DNA of 38,176 bases from Syntrophomonadaceae bacterium (GTDB taxonomy: Bacteria > Bacillota > Dethiobacteria > DTU022 > UBA8154), in assembly GCA_003563385.1 (NCBI GenBank), contig PWRZ01000099.1, positions 1 to 38,176 of the forward strand, read 5' to 3'. Shown here piece by piece: positions 25,417-35,548 of this stretch. The number at the start of each line of letters is the position of its first letter. The stretch's first letter is position 1. A program made the position numbers and the translations under genes. The notes beneath the pieces were generated by a model. The model made no database searches. It saw nothing but the letters and a program-made list of their open reading frames with translations, and was not told the origin of the DNA.

Positions 25417-26102
25417 TCCTTCAGGTAATCTACGCGCACTTTTGATAAGGGCAGCTCAAGCAGCGCGGCCAGGTGATTTTCAAGCTGTGCTGCTTTTTCG
25501 ATGCATTCACGGTCTTTGCAGGAGTCCGCCTTCCCATCACTGCCGCCGTGTTCCTCCCGGCCGTTGTCGCCGTCCAGGCTGACCGAAACTATTACTTCTT
25601 CTATAACTGGGCCGACCCCGGTGGAACTTTCAGCAGCCTCCTCTCCATTCCCGGCCACATCCCTGACAAGGGCGTTTATCTTTTCCAGTGAACCAAAGCG
25701 CGGGCTTTCAGGGTCTTCCTCTACCGACAATTCCAAGCTGACGAGCTCGTAATCATGGTGCAGCAGCTCTTTTTCAATAAAGGTGTATAAACGGGAGCGA
25801 TATTCCTCCAGGGCAGCCCCGGTGCTGTGCTCGCTGATTTCCTTACCCCGCCCCAGGATTAAGGCCAGCTCCCTGCCGTCCGCTTCAGCTTCGAAGCCCG
25901 ACAAGAATGCCGGTTCCTCCCAGTACGGCGCTATTTGCATGATCTTTTGCACGGGAGAGAGAAGGACAAGTATCAAAAGTATACCTGTTACCATGCGCAG
26001 GTAACGCCTGAAAACGCCGTAAGGAAGTAACATCTCCAGCACCACGGCCAGGAATATGATAATGACCAGGTGCTCTACAAGTTCACCGATCACAGCGATC
26101 AT
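25413..26102 (-). CDS. spoIIIAF: Stage III sporulation protein AF
   Basis: Two N-terminal TM helices (VVLEMLLPYGVFRRYLRMVTGILLILVLLSPV), operon position. Confidence 0.9.
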   Translation of the reverse strand: MIAVIGELVEHLVIIIFLAVVLEMLLPYGVFRRYLRMVTGILLILVLLSPVQKIMQIAPYWEEPAFLSGFEAEADGRELALILGRGKEISEHSTGAALEEYRSRLYTFIEKELLHHDYELVSLELSVEEDPESPRFGSLEKINALVRDVAGNGEEAAESSTGVGPVIEEVIVSVSLDGDNGREEHGGSDGKADSCKDRECIEKAAQLENHLAALLELPLSKVRVDYLKE

Positions 26103-26124
26103 TTAAATTCACCCCGCATATCGA

Positions 26125-27321
26125 TCAGCGCAGCATAACAGCAGCATTGCTGGCCCCTATAATAATGGCTATGCCGATAAAAAAAGCCAGCCCCACCGTA
26201 ACTACTGCAGCAAAAATCATAATCAGGCAGTTGCCCATTGTGTAGAGGGCATCTCCCAGGGAATCTTCCCCGAGAGGCTGAACCAGTGCCCCGGCCAGCT
26301 TGTATATCACTACCAGTGAGAGCAGCTTGATAAGGGGAAACACAACCATGAATGCGAGAATGGCAAGCCCTGCTATGGTTGCGCTGTTTTTGACCAGCAG
26401 CGAATACCCGAGGACGGTTTCCACGGCGTCAGAAAGCATCTTCCCTACCACCGGAATGAAAGCCCCGGTCATAAACCGTGCTGTTTTAAGTGTGAGAGCG
26501 TCACCAATACCGCCGGCCACCCCTTTCACGGCGGTAAGGCCCACAAAAAGGGTTAACATTAACCCAAGCATCCAGGTGCTGACCTCTTTAAAAAGTCCTG
26601 CCAGACGGTTGATCTTCAGGTGCGGTGAAAAGTGGTCCAGCAGGTAAAGAACGGTGGCGAAAAAGATAAATGGGAAAATGACGTTGCGTACCAGGGAAGC
26701 CATCAGGTTAACAGAAAAAATAATCAAGGGGTGAAAAAGGCTTACAGAAGTAACATGCCCCATGGATGCCATTAAAGTAAGCAGCACGGGCAGCAGGGAG
26801 AGCATGTAGGTGACCATGTTTTCAACCGCGTTCCTGCCGATCTCCACCGCTATTGTGAAGCTGCTCAGGGCCAGCCCCAGTAAAACCAAAAAGGTAACAG
26901 CCTCCGCCAGCCTGGAAACATCCTCACCCGCAAAGTTGCCCCTCAGCGCCTTTAGCAGTGATGAAGCCACAGACAGGAGAATTAACTGGCCCATCAGCCT
27001 TAAGTTTCCTACTATTTCTCCGAAGAAAAACTTTAGAAGCCCCGCTGCTATTTCTTTTACTCCCGGTATAAACCCCTCTTCTTTCATTTCCCATATATCG
27101 CTAAAGTCCCAGGAGGGCATAAAATCACCGAATTCTTCCTCCATTTCCCGCCAGTACTCCTCCACCTGCTTCCATTCTTTAACAAACACGGAATTCTCCC
27201 CGCCGACGTGGTGGTACTCTTCCGCCGCAAAAGCAGTGTTCCAGCAGAACAGCGTCGCCACAAGGGCTGCCGGTAAAAATATAAATACTCTGCCTGTCCA
27301 TGGAACATTTATAAGGTTCAA
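26125..27321 (-). CDS. spoIIIAE: Stage III sporulation protein AE
   Basis: 398-aa polytopic protein; GVAGGIGDALTLKTARFMTGAFIPVVGKMLSDAVETVLGYSLLVKN. Confidence 0.93.
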   Translation of the reverse strand: MNLINVPWTGRVFIFLPAALVATLFCWNTAFAAEEYHHVGGENSVFVKEWKQVEEYWREMEEEFGDFMPSWDFSDIWEMKEEGFIPGVKEIAAGLLKFFFGEIVGNLRLMGQLILLSVASSLLKALRGNFAGEDVSRLAEAVTFLVLLGLALSSFTIAVEIGRNAVENMVTYMLSLLPVLLTLMASMGHVTSVSLFHPLIIFSVNLMASLVRNVIFPFIFFATVLYLLDHFSPHLKINRLAGLFKEVSTWMLGLMLTLFVGLTAVKGVAGGIGDALTLKTARFMTGAFIPVVGKMLSDAVETVLGYSLLVKNSATIAGLAILAFMVVFPLIKLLSLVVIYKLAGALVQPLGEDSLGDALYTMGNCLIMIFAAVVTVGLAFFIGIAIIIGASNAAVMLR

Positions 27322-27345
27322 ACCCTGCTCCCCCCGCCCCGCGGT

Positions 27346-27738
27346 TCAAGGCATAAAACCGAGAATGCTTTCCAGCACCGCTATTATTACCGGCACGGCC
27401 ATAACCAGGATAATAAGCTTGCCGGCAAACTCTATCTTGCCGGCTATGCTGCCTTCACCGGCATCCCTGCAGATCTGGGCGCCGAATTCTGACAGGTAGG
27501 CCACCCCGATAACCCTGAAAAGTATTTTCAAAAAAACTGTGTTCATGCCCGCATCAACGGCCAGCTCTGTTATTACATCGACGATCATTCCCAGGTAGCC
27601 GAACACAAATACTACTATAACAACCCCTGCAGCGAGGGAAAGCAGCTGAGCTATTTCCGGTCGATTCTGGCGTATAAAGAGCACAAAAATGGCCGCAACA
27701 ACGCCAAAAGCAACCACCGGCACTATCTCCATGCCCAA
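27346..27738 (-). CDS. spoIIIAD: Stage III sporulation protein AD
   Basis: Small TM protein GVAYLSEFGAQICRDAGEGSIAGKIEFAGKLIILVMAVPVI; operon position. Confidence 0.92.
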   Translation of the reverse strand: MGMEIVPVVAFGVVAAIFVLFIRQNRPEIAQLLSLAAGVVIVVFVFGYLGMIVDVITELAVDAGMNTVFLKILFRVIGVAYLSEFGAQICRDAGEGSIAGKIEFAGKLIILVMAVPVIIAVLESILGFMP

Positions 27739-27752
27739 ACACCTGCTTGATA

Positions 27753-27962
27753 TTACAAATTAAATATTACCCTGATGTTGTTGAACAGGTCTGCCACCAG
27801 CTGCAGGACCAGCAGCAGTACTACCACCACCCCCACAAGTGTGAGCATCTGTGCCTGTTCCTCTTTGCCGGCTTGTTTAAGGACAATGTTCAGTATAGAT
27901 ATAAAAATGCCAATTCCGGCGATCTGGAAAATGAGATCAACCCTGAGCACATCCATTGCCAT
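27753..27962 (-). CDS. spoIIIAC: Stage III sporulation protein AC
   Basis: 69-aa two-TM protein DLIFQIAGIGIFISILNIVLKQAGKEEQAQMLTLVGVVVVLL; operon position. Confidence 0.92.
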   Translation of the reverse strand: MAMDVLRVDLIFQIAGIGIFISILNIVLKQAGKEEQAQMLTLVGVVVVLLLVLQLVADLFNNIRVIFNL

Positions 27963-27977
27963 GCCCCTTTCTCCGCG

Positions 27978-28499
27978 TTAAAACAGAAAAATGACCACTG
28001 TAATTCCACCCATTAAGCCAAGGTATCTCCAAATTTTGCCGTTTTTGGCTTGCTCTTCCCGCGCTTCTGCAAGGGCCTGTCTCAATGATTCCTGCATTAA
28101 AGCGACCTGGGCCAGCTGGCCCTTTTTATCGCCCTTCCCCCAGACCTTACCGAAGCGCTCCAGAAGATGAAGGTCTTTTTTCATGTATTCCATTTCTAAG
28201 AAATTCTTCTTCAGGGCCTTCATCCAGCATTCACGGGCACTCAGTCCTCTGTTCAGCTTCATATACTGCGCCGTCTCCAGGAAGAGGCTGCCGGCGGGGT
28301 CATTCATTCTTTTCCCCAGGTTAAGGAAGGCTTCCGGAAGCGGTGTAAGGCCGTGCCCAATTTCGGACTGGAGCATTTCCAGGGACATTAACAGCTCTTC
28401 CAGGCAGCGCACGCGCTGCCGAAATGCTGCTGAAACGTTGTTCCCATACAAATATGCAGCTGTAATTATTAAAATGGCACCGCTCAGTTTAAGGTACAT
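27978..28499 (-). CDS. spoIIIAB: Stage III sporulation protein AB
   Basis: LEELLMSLEMLQSEIGHGLTPLPEAFLNLG; QVALMQESLRQALAEAREEQAKNGKIWRYLGLMGGITVVIFLF. Confidence 0.92.
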   Translation of the reverse strand: MYLKLSGAILIITAAYLYGNNVSAAFRQRVRCLEELLMSLEMLQSEIGHGLTPLPEAFLNLGKRMNDPAGSLFLETAQYMKLNRGLSARECWMKALKKNFLEMEYMKKDLHLLERFGKVWGKGDKKGQLAQVALMQESLRQALAEAREEQAKNGKIWRYLGLMGGITVVIFLF

Positions 28500-28508
28500 C
28501 TCCGCCGG

Positions 28509-29594
28509 CTACTCCCATCCGCTGCGGGCAGAATAAAGTGGCAGCCCTTTTTCACCTTCCACGATCATCTCCAGCGTTCCCGGCCCTTTTTTATTACTTA
28601 GAAAAATCAATCTTTCGAAGTAATTCTTCTCCAGCAGGCAGCCCAGTATGGGCCGGCGGCATATCTCCTCCAGGCTGCTCCCGTGGGCGGAGGCGATTAT
28701 CACCACGCCGGCGTTAATAATCTCCTCAATGGCGCCGGCATCTTCTTCTCTCCCGATCTCGTCAGTTATGATCACCTGTGGAGACATGGACCTCAACAGC
28801 ATCATTATCCCTTCCGCCTTGGGGCATGAATCAAGCACGTCGGTACGAAAACCGATATCCAGTTGGGGAACGCCCTGGTAACATCCTGCTATCTCGGAGC
28901 GCTCATCGACAATGCCCACTTTTTTTCCCCTCTGCCCCACAACACCCACACCGCTGCTGATCAGTAGTGCCAGGTCCCTTAACAGGGTCGTTTTACCACC
29001 TTGCGGCGGCGATACAATAAGGGTATTTAAAATATTTCCGCTACGCCTGTCTACAAGAAAAGGGAGCACTTTGGTGCCGGCGCCCTTGACCTGCCTGGCA
29101 ACACGAAAATTAATGAAACTGATATCGGTTATAGTTTTAATTTTTCCCCCTTCTACAACCGCCCTTCCGGCCAGGCCGACGCGGTGACCGCCCGGGATGG
29201 TCAGGTAGCCCTGCCTGAGCTCATCTTCATAAGCATACAGTGAATAGCCGCTTATCAGCTCAACAGTTTTTTCGATGTCCTCCCCGCTGGCGGGCCGGGC
29301 GTCTTCTATACGGGAAACCACCCCTTTACTGGATAGGTACGCTTCTCCACCGGCCCAGTATACTGTAAGGGGCCTGGAGTGCCTGATCCGTATTTCCTCC
29401 AACCTGGACAGCAGCTCCACGGGCAGCGCTTCGATAATACGGCTGATACCTGGTGCCAGGAAAGGGCAGATCTGTTCCATAACAATATTCGGGTTAAACG
29501 CCACAAACAGCTCACCTTCCATTATTTGAAATACCGTTGCCCGCCTTTTAGAAAATACTATTTTAAAAAATGCCCTTTTATGCAGGGGCTGCAT
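28509..29594 (-). CDS. spoIIIAA: Stage III sporulation protein AA (ATPase); start uncertain
   Basis: VSPPQGGKTTLLRDLALL Walker A, VGIVDERSEIAGCYQGVPQLDIGFRTDVLD, RSMSPQVIITDEIG Walker B. Confidence 0.94.
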   Translation of the reverse strand: MQPLHKRAFFKIVFSKRRATVFQIMEGELFVAFNPNIVMEQICPFLAPGISRIIEALPVELLSRLEEIRIRHSRPLTVYWAGGEAYLSSKGVVSRIEDARPASGEDIEKTVELISGYSLYAYEDELRQGYLTIPGGHRVGLAGRAVVEGGKIKTITDISFINFRVARQVKGAGTKVLPFLVDRRSGNILNTLIVSPPQGGKTTLLRDLALLISSGVGVVGQRGKKVGIVDERSEIAGCYQGVPQLDIGFRTDVLDSCPKAEGIMMLLRSMSPQVIITDEIGREEDAGAIEEIINAGVVIIASAHGSSLEEICRRPILGCLLEKNYFERLIFLSNKKGPGTLEMIVEGEKGLPLYSARSGWE

Positions 29595-29599
29595 TCTTT

Positions 29600-29639
29600 T
29601 TTACAAAAAGAAACTCCCGGCCAAACCCATGGCCGGGAG
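29600..29639 (-). terminator. Rho-independent terminator between the CD1247-like gene and spoIIIAA
   Basis: Perfect 9-bp hairpin CTCCCGGCC-ATGGGTTT-GGCCGGGAG (29614-29639) followed by TTTCTTTTT on the minus strand. Confidence 0.8.
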
Positions 29640-29762
29640 CATGTTATAAAACAATGTATTATTTTTCCAGGGCCTGACCTGGACGAGCCAGAACCGGGAA
29701 ACTGTATTCTTGCCAAAATTAGGCAAGGCTTTCGCAAGACTTTACGGATAAGAATCTAATTA

Positions 29763-30239
29763 CTACTCCTTATCGCCTTCCTGTTCTTCTTCCCTGCCCC
29801 CTTCTTCATCAAGGCATTCAATTTCATCTTCCCAGTCTTCATCATTTATAAATACAACTCTGCCGCAGCTGGGACAGAGGACCTCCAGGGATTCTTCATT
29901 TTCGAGAATATCCTCGTCAATGGGCACTTCCTGGCGGCACTCCGGGCACTCCACCGTAAAACTGACATCATATTCATCGTCAAGATCGTCATCATATTCA
30001 TCGATCTCTTCATCTTCGGAAATAATATCGTTTTCGAGCTCGGTAAGATCTTCATCGACAGCCTCAACATACGAAAACAGTTCCTCGTAGTCTTCCTTTA
30101 AGTTATCGAGCGAATCGACAATATCATCCAGGATAGCAATAATCTGACGGATCACTTTGCCTTCCTTGGTATCATCGTTAAGGCCCAGTCCTTCAGCCAG
30201 TCCCCGCAGGTAACCCAGTCTGGAATGCAGATCTTCCAT
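29763..30239 (-). CDS. CD1247 N-terminal domain-like, acidic zinc-ribbon protein (start at MEDLHSRL)
   Basis: MEDLHSRLGYLRGLAEGLGL..KVIRQIIAILDDIVDSLDNLKEDYEELFSYVEAVDEDLTELE; CPECRQEVPID..CPSCGRVV. Confidence 0.8.
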   Translation of the reverse strand: MEDLHSRLGYLRGLAEGLGLNDDTKEGKVIRQIIAILDDIVDSLDNLKEDYEELFSYVEAVDEDLTELENDIISEDEEIDEYDDDLDDEYDVSFTVECPECRQEVPIDEDILENEESLEVLCPSCGRVVFINDEDWEDEIECLDEEGGREEEQEGDKE

Positions 30240-30333
30240 CAATAAAAACCCCTTTCTATTATTTAATTCCGGTTTCAACAGCTATGGAACGGCAGCTTAA
30301 GGTAAGGTGCTGCCTCTTGTTCTAAATTGTAAA

Positions 30334-30891
30334 CTAGACGCGCTCCAGGTAGGCACCTGAACGTGTATCGATCCTTAAGACATCTCCTTCGTTAATAAAA
30401 AGCGGCACCTGCACAACAAGCCCCGTTTCCAGCCTGGCCGGTTTGCTCCCTCCTGCAGCGGTGTCTCCCTTGAACCCGGGGTCGGTTTCAACAACCCTGA
30501 GCTCCACAGAGTGGGGCAGCTCTATTCCAATGCTTTCCCCCTTGAAGAACAGCACGTATATTTTCATGTTTTCCTTTAAATACTTTAAGTTGTCCCCCAG
30601 CTGCTTGGCACTGAGGAAAATCTGCTCATAGTTTTCCGTATCCATAAAAATATATTCTTCCCCACTTTGATAAAGGTATTCCATTTCTTTTCTCTCCACC
30701 ATGGCCCGGGGGACTTTTTCACCCGCTCGAAAAGTCTTTTCCGCAATAGCACCGGTGCGCATGTTCTTTAACCGCGAACGGACAAACGCCGCACCCTTGC
30801 CCGGCTTGACATGCTGGAACTCGATAATGATATAGACCTCTCCCTCCAGCTCGATAGTTAAGCCGGTATGAAAATCATTGGTAGAAATCAT
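30334..30891 (-). CDS. efp: Elongation factor P (start at [10 protein letters not shown])
   Basis: [76 protein letters not shown]. Confidence 0.97.
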   Translation of the reverse strand: MISTNDFHTGLTIELEGEVYIIIEFQHVKPGKGAAFVRSRLKNMRTGAIAEKTFRAGEKVPRAMVERKEMEYLYQSGEEYIFMDTENYEQIFLSAKQLGDNLKYLKENMKIYVLFFKGESIGIELPHSVELRVVETDPGFKGDTAAGGSKPARLETGLVVQVPLFINEGDVLRIDTRSGAYLERV

Positions 30892-30919
30892 TCCATCAAT
30901 CACTCCCCCCGGTAAAAGT

Positions 30920-32017
30920 TCAACCAACCTCAAAATATTTTTCCACGGCAGTAATAATCCTGGGGCCACCGGGAGTTAAAACGACAAGGTCCTCAATTCT
31001 TACTCCTCCCCACCCCTCCAGGTAAATACCCGGTTCCACCGTAAAAACCATACCTTCCTGCAGGGTTCCTTTTCCCCTCGGCGACAGGGTCGGAAGCTCG
31101 TGTACCTCTATGCCCACCCCGTGACCGAGGCCGTGGCCGAAGCAGCTTCCATAACCTCTCTTTTGCAGGTAATTGCGCACAAGCGCGTCAACAGAGGAAC
31201 ACTCCACACCGCTTTTCAGGCTGCCGATGCCCAACTGCTGGGCCTCAAGCACCAGGTCAAATATCTCCTGCTGCTTTTGGGAGGGGCTCCCCAAAACAAA
31301 AGTCCTGCTAACATCGGAGCTGTAGCCTCCATAAACAGCCCCGCAGTCAATGGTGACCAGCTCACCTTCATTAATGAGCTTCCCTGTGGCGACGCCGTGA
31401 GGGAGAGAAGAACGGACCCCGGAAGCGACGATAATATCGAAAGGCAGCCGTTCCGAGCCCCCCCTGCGCAGGCGGTACTCCAGCTCGCTTGCTACCTCCA
31501 GCTCCGTCATTCCAGGCTTCAGCAGGGAAACCGTCTGCCGCAGGGCTTCATCAGCTGCAGCGGCAGCACTTTTTATTAATTCAATTTCGGAATCTTCCTT
31601 TAATGCCCTTAATTCTTCAAAAAAATTGTGAAGAGGCAGCAGCTCGACCGCAGCGGCAGTCAGGCGTATCTTTTCTTGAAGCTGGTTATACTCTCTCAGC
31701 GTGATATGAGCTTCTTCCAGGTAAAGGGTTTTTAGGCCCTTCTTTTTAAGAAAAGCGGCTGCGCTCTCATAATCATTGCTGCCTGTCACCCTGACAACTT
31801 CAAAAAAACGGGCCTGCTCCTCGGCCTGCTGCAGGTAGCGGAAATCGGTGTATAAAAAAGCTTCTTCCAGCGTCAACAGGATAAAACCGCTGCTCCCGCT
31901 AAAACCGCTTAAGTAAAATACATTGGCATTGTGGGTAACCAGGACTGCTTCTATGCCCTCATCGGTCATCTTACGGCGGGCTTTAGTCAACCTTGATTCC
32001 ATTTCAAAACTGGTCAA
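30920..32017 (-). CDS. M24 family Xaa-Pro aminopeptidase
   Basis: [62 protein letters not shown] metal-binding residues. Confidence 0.95.
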   Translation of the reverse strand: MTSFEMESRLTKARRKMTDEGIEAVLVTHNANVFYLSGFSGSSGFILLTLEEAFLYTDFRYLQQAEEQARFFEVVRVTGSNDYESAAAFLKKKGLKTLYLEEAHITLREYNQLQEKIRLTAAAVELLPLHNFFEELRALKEDSEIELIKSAAAAADEALRQTVSLLKPGMTELEVASELEYRLRRGGSERLPFDIIVASGVRSSLPHGVATGKLINEGELVTIDCGAVYGGYSSDVSRTFVLGSPSQKQQEIFDLVLEAQQLGIGSLKSGVECSSVDALVRNYLQKRGYGSCFGHGLGHGVGIEVHELPTLSPRGKGTLQEGMVFTVEPGIYLEGWGGVRIEDLVVLTPGGPRIITAVEKYFEVG

Positions 32018-32469
32018 CTCTTCTCAACTGCCGGGGCTGCCAGTGACTGCAGGGCCAGTATATAACTGAGGGGGCCGAAGCCGCTAACCTGTCCCCAAAC
32101 AACGGGAGCAATGACGGAGCGGTGGCGGAATTCTTCCCGGGCATATATATTGGAGAGGTGCACCTCTACAGAAGGAATACTCACCGCCGACAGGGCATCC
32201 CTTAAGGCAATACTGTAGTGGGTCAGCGCACCGGCGTTGATGATTATGCCCCGGTACCTGCCCGGAGCGGTATGAATGAGATCTACCAGCCTGCCCTCGC
32301 TGTTAGATTGATAGCACTCTACCTTAAGCCCGTTCTTCCGGGCCTCCACGGCAATCATCTCGTTTATCCGCTCCAGGGTAACATCCCCGTATATTTCTTT
32401 CTCCCTGCTTCCCAGCAGGTTAAGGTTGGGCCCGTGCAGCACCAGTATCGTTTTGCTTTCCGTCTCCAT
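32014..32469 (-). CDS. aroQ: Type II 3-dehydroquinate dehydratase
   Basis: LVLHGPNLNLLGSREKEIYG; IIINAGALTHYSIALRDAL; VEVHLSNIYAREEFRHRSV. Confidence 0.96.
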   Translation of the reverse strand: METESKTILVLHGPNLNLLGSREKEIYGDVTLERINEMIAVEARKNGLKVECYQSNSEGRLVDLIHTAPGRYRGIIINAGALTHYSIALRDALSAVSIPSVEVHLSNIYAREEFRHRSVIAPVVWGQVSGFGPLSYILALQSLAAPAVEKS

Positions 32470-32646
32470 ACAGATTACCTCGTTTTGTCAGGTATTTATA
32501 CTATTCCCCCAATCAATTTCTAAATTCAACCCCTGCAGGGAAATTCCTGCTAATTAATTAAAATTAACCACGACATCTTCACAGCCGGTGCCTTCGCCAT
32601 TTTGGGGAGCGCTTTTTAAGTAAATGCTTGCCGCAATGCACGCCGT

Positions 32647-33222
32647 CTATTGACCCTGTGAGGAGCTCAGGGCATCGATTATAGAGCGGGCAGCCTTTTC
32701 AGGAGATACAGATGCATCAATACAGATATCGGCCCGGCGGTAGTAAGGGAGCCTTTTATTTAACAGCTCCGCAATTTTGCCCCGGGGGTTGTCGCCCTCC
32801 AGGAGAGGCCTGTTCGTGCATCCCTGCAGGCGGCGGTATACTTCCTCCGCGCTGATATCCAGGTAAACTATGATACCGTGCTTCCTCAATGACTGAACAT
32901 TACTTTCTCTTAAAACGGCCCCTCCACCGGTGGCAATAACACACGTCCCCGGCGGTTCGCTGCCCAGCTGTTCAATTATTTCGGCCTCCTTCTCACGGAA
33001 ATAATCCTCACCGCGCTCCCTGAAAATATCACTTATGCTCATACCGGTGACGGCACAAATTATTTCGTCTGAATCCAGGAATTTTACCTTCAACATCCGC
33101 GACAGCAGTTGGCCTACAGTTGTCTTTCCCGAGCCCATAAAACCGGTCAGGACAATATTTTTATGCGGATTGACCGGGGCCCCGGGGAGGCCTTTTTGCC
33201 CGTTTGCTTTTTCCGCTGTCAT
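32647..33222 (-). CDS. aroK: Shikimate kinase
   Basis: NIVLTGFMGSGKTTVGQLLS; FLDSDEIICAVTGMSISDIFRERGEDYFREKEAEII; VIATGGGAVLRE. Confidence 0.95.
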   Translation of the reverse strand: MTAEKANGQKGLPGAPVNPHKNIVLTGFMGSGKTTVGQLLSRMLKVKFLDSDEIICAVTGMSISDIFRERGEDYFREKEAEIIEQLGSEPPGTCVIATGGGAVLRESNVQSLRKHGIIVYLDISAEEVYRRLQGCTNRPLLEGDNPRGKIAELLNKRLPYYRRADICIDASVSPEKAARSIIDALSSSQGQ

Positions 33223-33271
33223 TTTAACTCACCCTCAATTCACCCTCAGGTTTGCTATAATTATACCGGGA

Positions 33272-33805
33272 TCACCAGTGCGCGGGGGGGTCCCTGGAGA
33301 CCCTCACCCTTCCGGTAACCGGCGTCACAATAACGTAGCGCTTTTCCGCACTGCCGGACTGCAGTATAACGGTACCCCCGCTGCTGGGCCTGCCCAGCCT
33401 GTTAAAATGAACGTACGGTACGTTGTCCTGAAGCGGAAAGGTGGTCAACCCCTTAAAGCGGATCTCCTCCGGCAGCTCTATGCACCTGTTCCCCTCTTCC
33501 AGGCTTAAGCTGTAGCAGTCATTGTATATATAGAATACCGCTTTTTGAGTATTTGCGGTACTGATCGCCTCCTGGCGCAGCAGCCTGATATTCCCGGCCA
33601 TTACCCTCGCAGCCGATTCAAGGCTCCAGCGGGAAAGGGGCGGCATCTGCCAGGCAATCAGCGCAGTTAAAAGAGCCAGGATGGAAATGTAGACAAGAAG
33701 CTCGATCAGTGTCAGGCCGCAGCGGCAGGATCTTTTTTTACAGCCCTTCGCCCCCTGCCCACGAGTACCATGACATTGTCCCTGGGACAGCCGGGAAAAC
33801 TTCAT
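33272..33805 (-). CDS. GspH/FimT-like pseudopilin
   Basis: GLTLIELLVYISILALLTALIAW prepilin-like N-terminus; cluster context; start placed at internal MKFSRLSQ. Confidence 0.75.
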   Translation of the reverse strand: MKFSRLSQGQCHGTRGQGAKGCKKRSCRCGLTLIELLVYISILALLTALIAWQMPPLSRWSLESAARVMAGNIRLLRQEAISTANTQKAVFYIYNDCYSLSLEEGNRCIELPEEIRFKGLTTFPLQDNVPYVHFNRLGRPSSGGTVILQSGSAEKRYVIVTPVTGRVRVSRDPPAHW

Positions 33806-34652
33806 ATGAGCGCACCTCCGCCTGGGAACTCCCCGCATTTACGGTATAATCCCCGCCAAACTGGTAGCATCCCGGCTGCAGGACAACACTGCCGTCTGAA
33901 TGCCGGACCGGCTCCACGAAGTAGACCTTTCCAGCCCGGCCAGACGGTCCTTCTACAAACAGCAGGGCACTGCAATCGCAGTCCAGGTAGACAGTACCTC
34001 TAAATACTATCACTTCCGCAGAAAGTGTAAGTATACCTTCCAGTTTCAGGGACGGATCGCCTTCGAAAAAAAGTGCTTTCGATGAAATAGCTGCCGGACC
34101 GGGCTCAAGGAGCAGCACACCGCTGCCGGGAGCAGCGGAACTTAAAAGGAGCGCCTCCTCACCCTTGTAATCGGTATCGCCCGCAATCAAGCCGCTTTTT
34201 TCGTCCAGCCATCCCAGCGATGCAGCATGGACATATGTCGCCGGAAGCGGCGGCAATACCTGGAACCTGAGGCCCACCAGGTCACGGGCCCCGTCCACGG
34301 TACCCGTGGATTGAATATGCAGCCACTCGCCCCCATCATCCCCGGGAAAAGCGGATACTGTTACCGCAAACGTACCGCCACCATCATCTTCACCGTAAAA
34401 AGAGCCGCGGAAGGAGGCATCATGCTCCACAAGCAGAGCAACCGCCTTCTCAATTCCCGATTCTGCCAGGTAATATGCTTTTTGGGCATTTTGATAATTT
34501 CGGGCGATCCTGACATCCGTTAAGGCAATATCGAGCAGGGCGCCTCCCAGCAGCAGTATGACAGCGGTTATTACCACGACCAGGATCATCACTGAGCCTT
34601 TCCTGTCATTGCAGATAATAGCGCTATTATCCTCCTTTAATCGTTTATTCAT
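33738..34652 (-). CDS. PilX-like pilus assembly protein
   Basis: KGSVMILVVVITAVILLLGGALLDIALTDVRIARNYQNAQKAYYLAESGIEKAV. Confidence 0.8.
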   Translation of the reverse strand: MNKRLKEDNSAIICNDRKGSVMILVVVITAVILLLGGALLDIALTDVRIARNYQNAQKAYYLAESGIEKAVALLVEHDASFRGSFYGEDDGGGTFAVTVSAFPGDDGGEWLHIQSTGTVDGARDLVGLRFQVLPPLPATYVHAASLGWLDEKSGLIAGDTDYKGEEALLLSSAAPGSGVLLLEPGPAAISSKALFFEGDPSLKLEGILTLSAEVIVFRGTVYLDCDCSALLFVEGPSGRAGKVYFVEPVRHSDGSVVLQPGCYQFGGDYTVNAGSSQAEVRSYEVFPAVPGTMSWYSWAGGEGL

Positions 34653-35115
34653 TTTTAACCCTTACCGCCGACCTGATCAGCACGGTATTATCGCTGTCCG
34701 CTGCCCGCACAGCAAACGAAATAACGCTGCCGCTTTTAGAGCTCGAGCTGAACGAGAGCTCCTCAATATTATAGGCGATTTTATTCTCGGCACTGCCTGT
34801 AAGAATTACAACTTCGTTTTGTTTCTTTTTTATGGTCCTTATTTTCCCGCTCGAATAACAGGTATAGCTGATCTTATCTTCTCCAACAAGTTCCAGGTTC
34901 CCGGCATAACGCAGCTCACCGGTTATAAAATCGGCGGCTATACGGGCATTCTGCTGTAGGTCGGCACGGGAGGCGCTGCGGTAAAACGCCTTCATACCGA
35001 AGACAAAAAAGGTAAACAGGGAGGCCATAACCAGGCCCACCAGGGCGGCGGCCACAACAAGCTCCAGGAGAATGAAACCTTCCCTGAGCAGCCGGCACCT
35101 GCTACCGCAACTCAT
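34645..35115 (-). CDS. PilW-like minor pilin
   Basis: EGFILLELVVAAALVGLVMASLFTFFVFGM prepilin cleavage motif. Confidence 0.75.
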   Translation of the reverse strand: MSCGSRCRLLREGFILLELVVAAALVGLVMASLFTFFVFGMKAFYRSASRADLQQNARIAADFITGELRYAGNLELVGEDKISYTCYSSGKIRTIKKKQNEVVILTGSAENKIAYNIEELSFSSSSKSGSVISFAVRAADSDNTVLIRSAVRVKNE

Positions 35116-35527
35116 GAAGCGGCCCCACGAAAGAAGTAATCGAAACAGGTCTGCGCGTCCCTTCATACCATACCTCTATCTCTATCTCCAGCCCCTGCAG
35201 GAGATAATTTTCCACAAGAACGGTTTTTCTGTCAATTCCATAAGAGATTTCAAAACCGGGCATCCCGGGCTGTTCACTTTCCCGGCCGCCATCCAGGAGG
35301 ACAGCCTTGCTTTCCAGTTCCTCGTAAGGGACTGCCTTCAAGCTTTCCATTTTTTCCTGTGCCAGGGCAGCCGCCTGCGTCTGGCGGCCAGAGGTAAAAA
35401 CCGCACTGATGCCCCCGGCAAGAATAAACAGCAGCGATACCGTAACTGCTCCCAAAAGGGCAACTGAAACGGCCACCTCAACAAGGGTGAGCCCTTCTTC
35501 GCCTGCAAATACATTTTTCTTAATCAT
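35102..35527 (-). CDS. PilV-like minor pilin
   Basis: EEGLTLVEVAVSVALLGAVTVSLLFILAGGI prepilin cleavage motif. Confidence 0.78.
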   Translation of the reverse strand: MIKKNVFAGEEGLTLVEVAVSVALLGAVTVSLLFILAGGISAVFTSGRQTQAAALAQEKMESLKAVPYEELESKAVLLDGGRESEQPGMPGFEISYGIDRKTVLVENYLLQGLEIEIEVWYEGTRRPVSITSFVGPLHELR

Positions 35528-35548
35528 GAACCGGCCTCACAGCTGTTT

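Noticed and set aside
32525-32560. Palindromic GCAGGGAAATTCCTGC region upstream of aroQ as a regulatory site
   Set aside because: Short, AT-rich, imperfect palindrome with no recognisable regulator motif; could be chance or a minor repeat.
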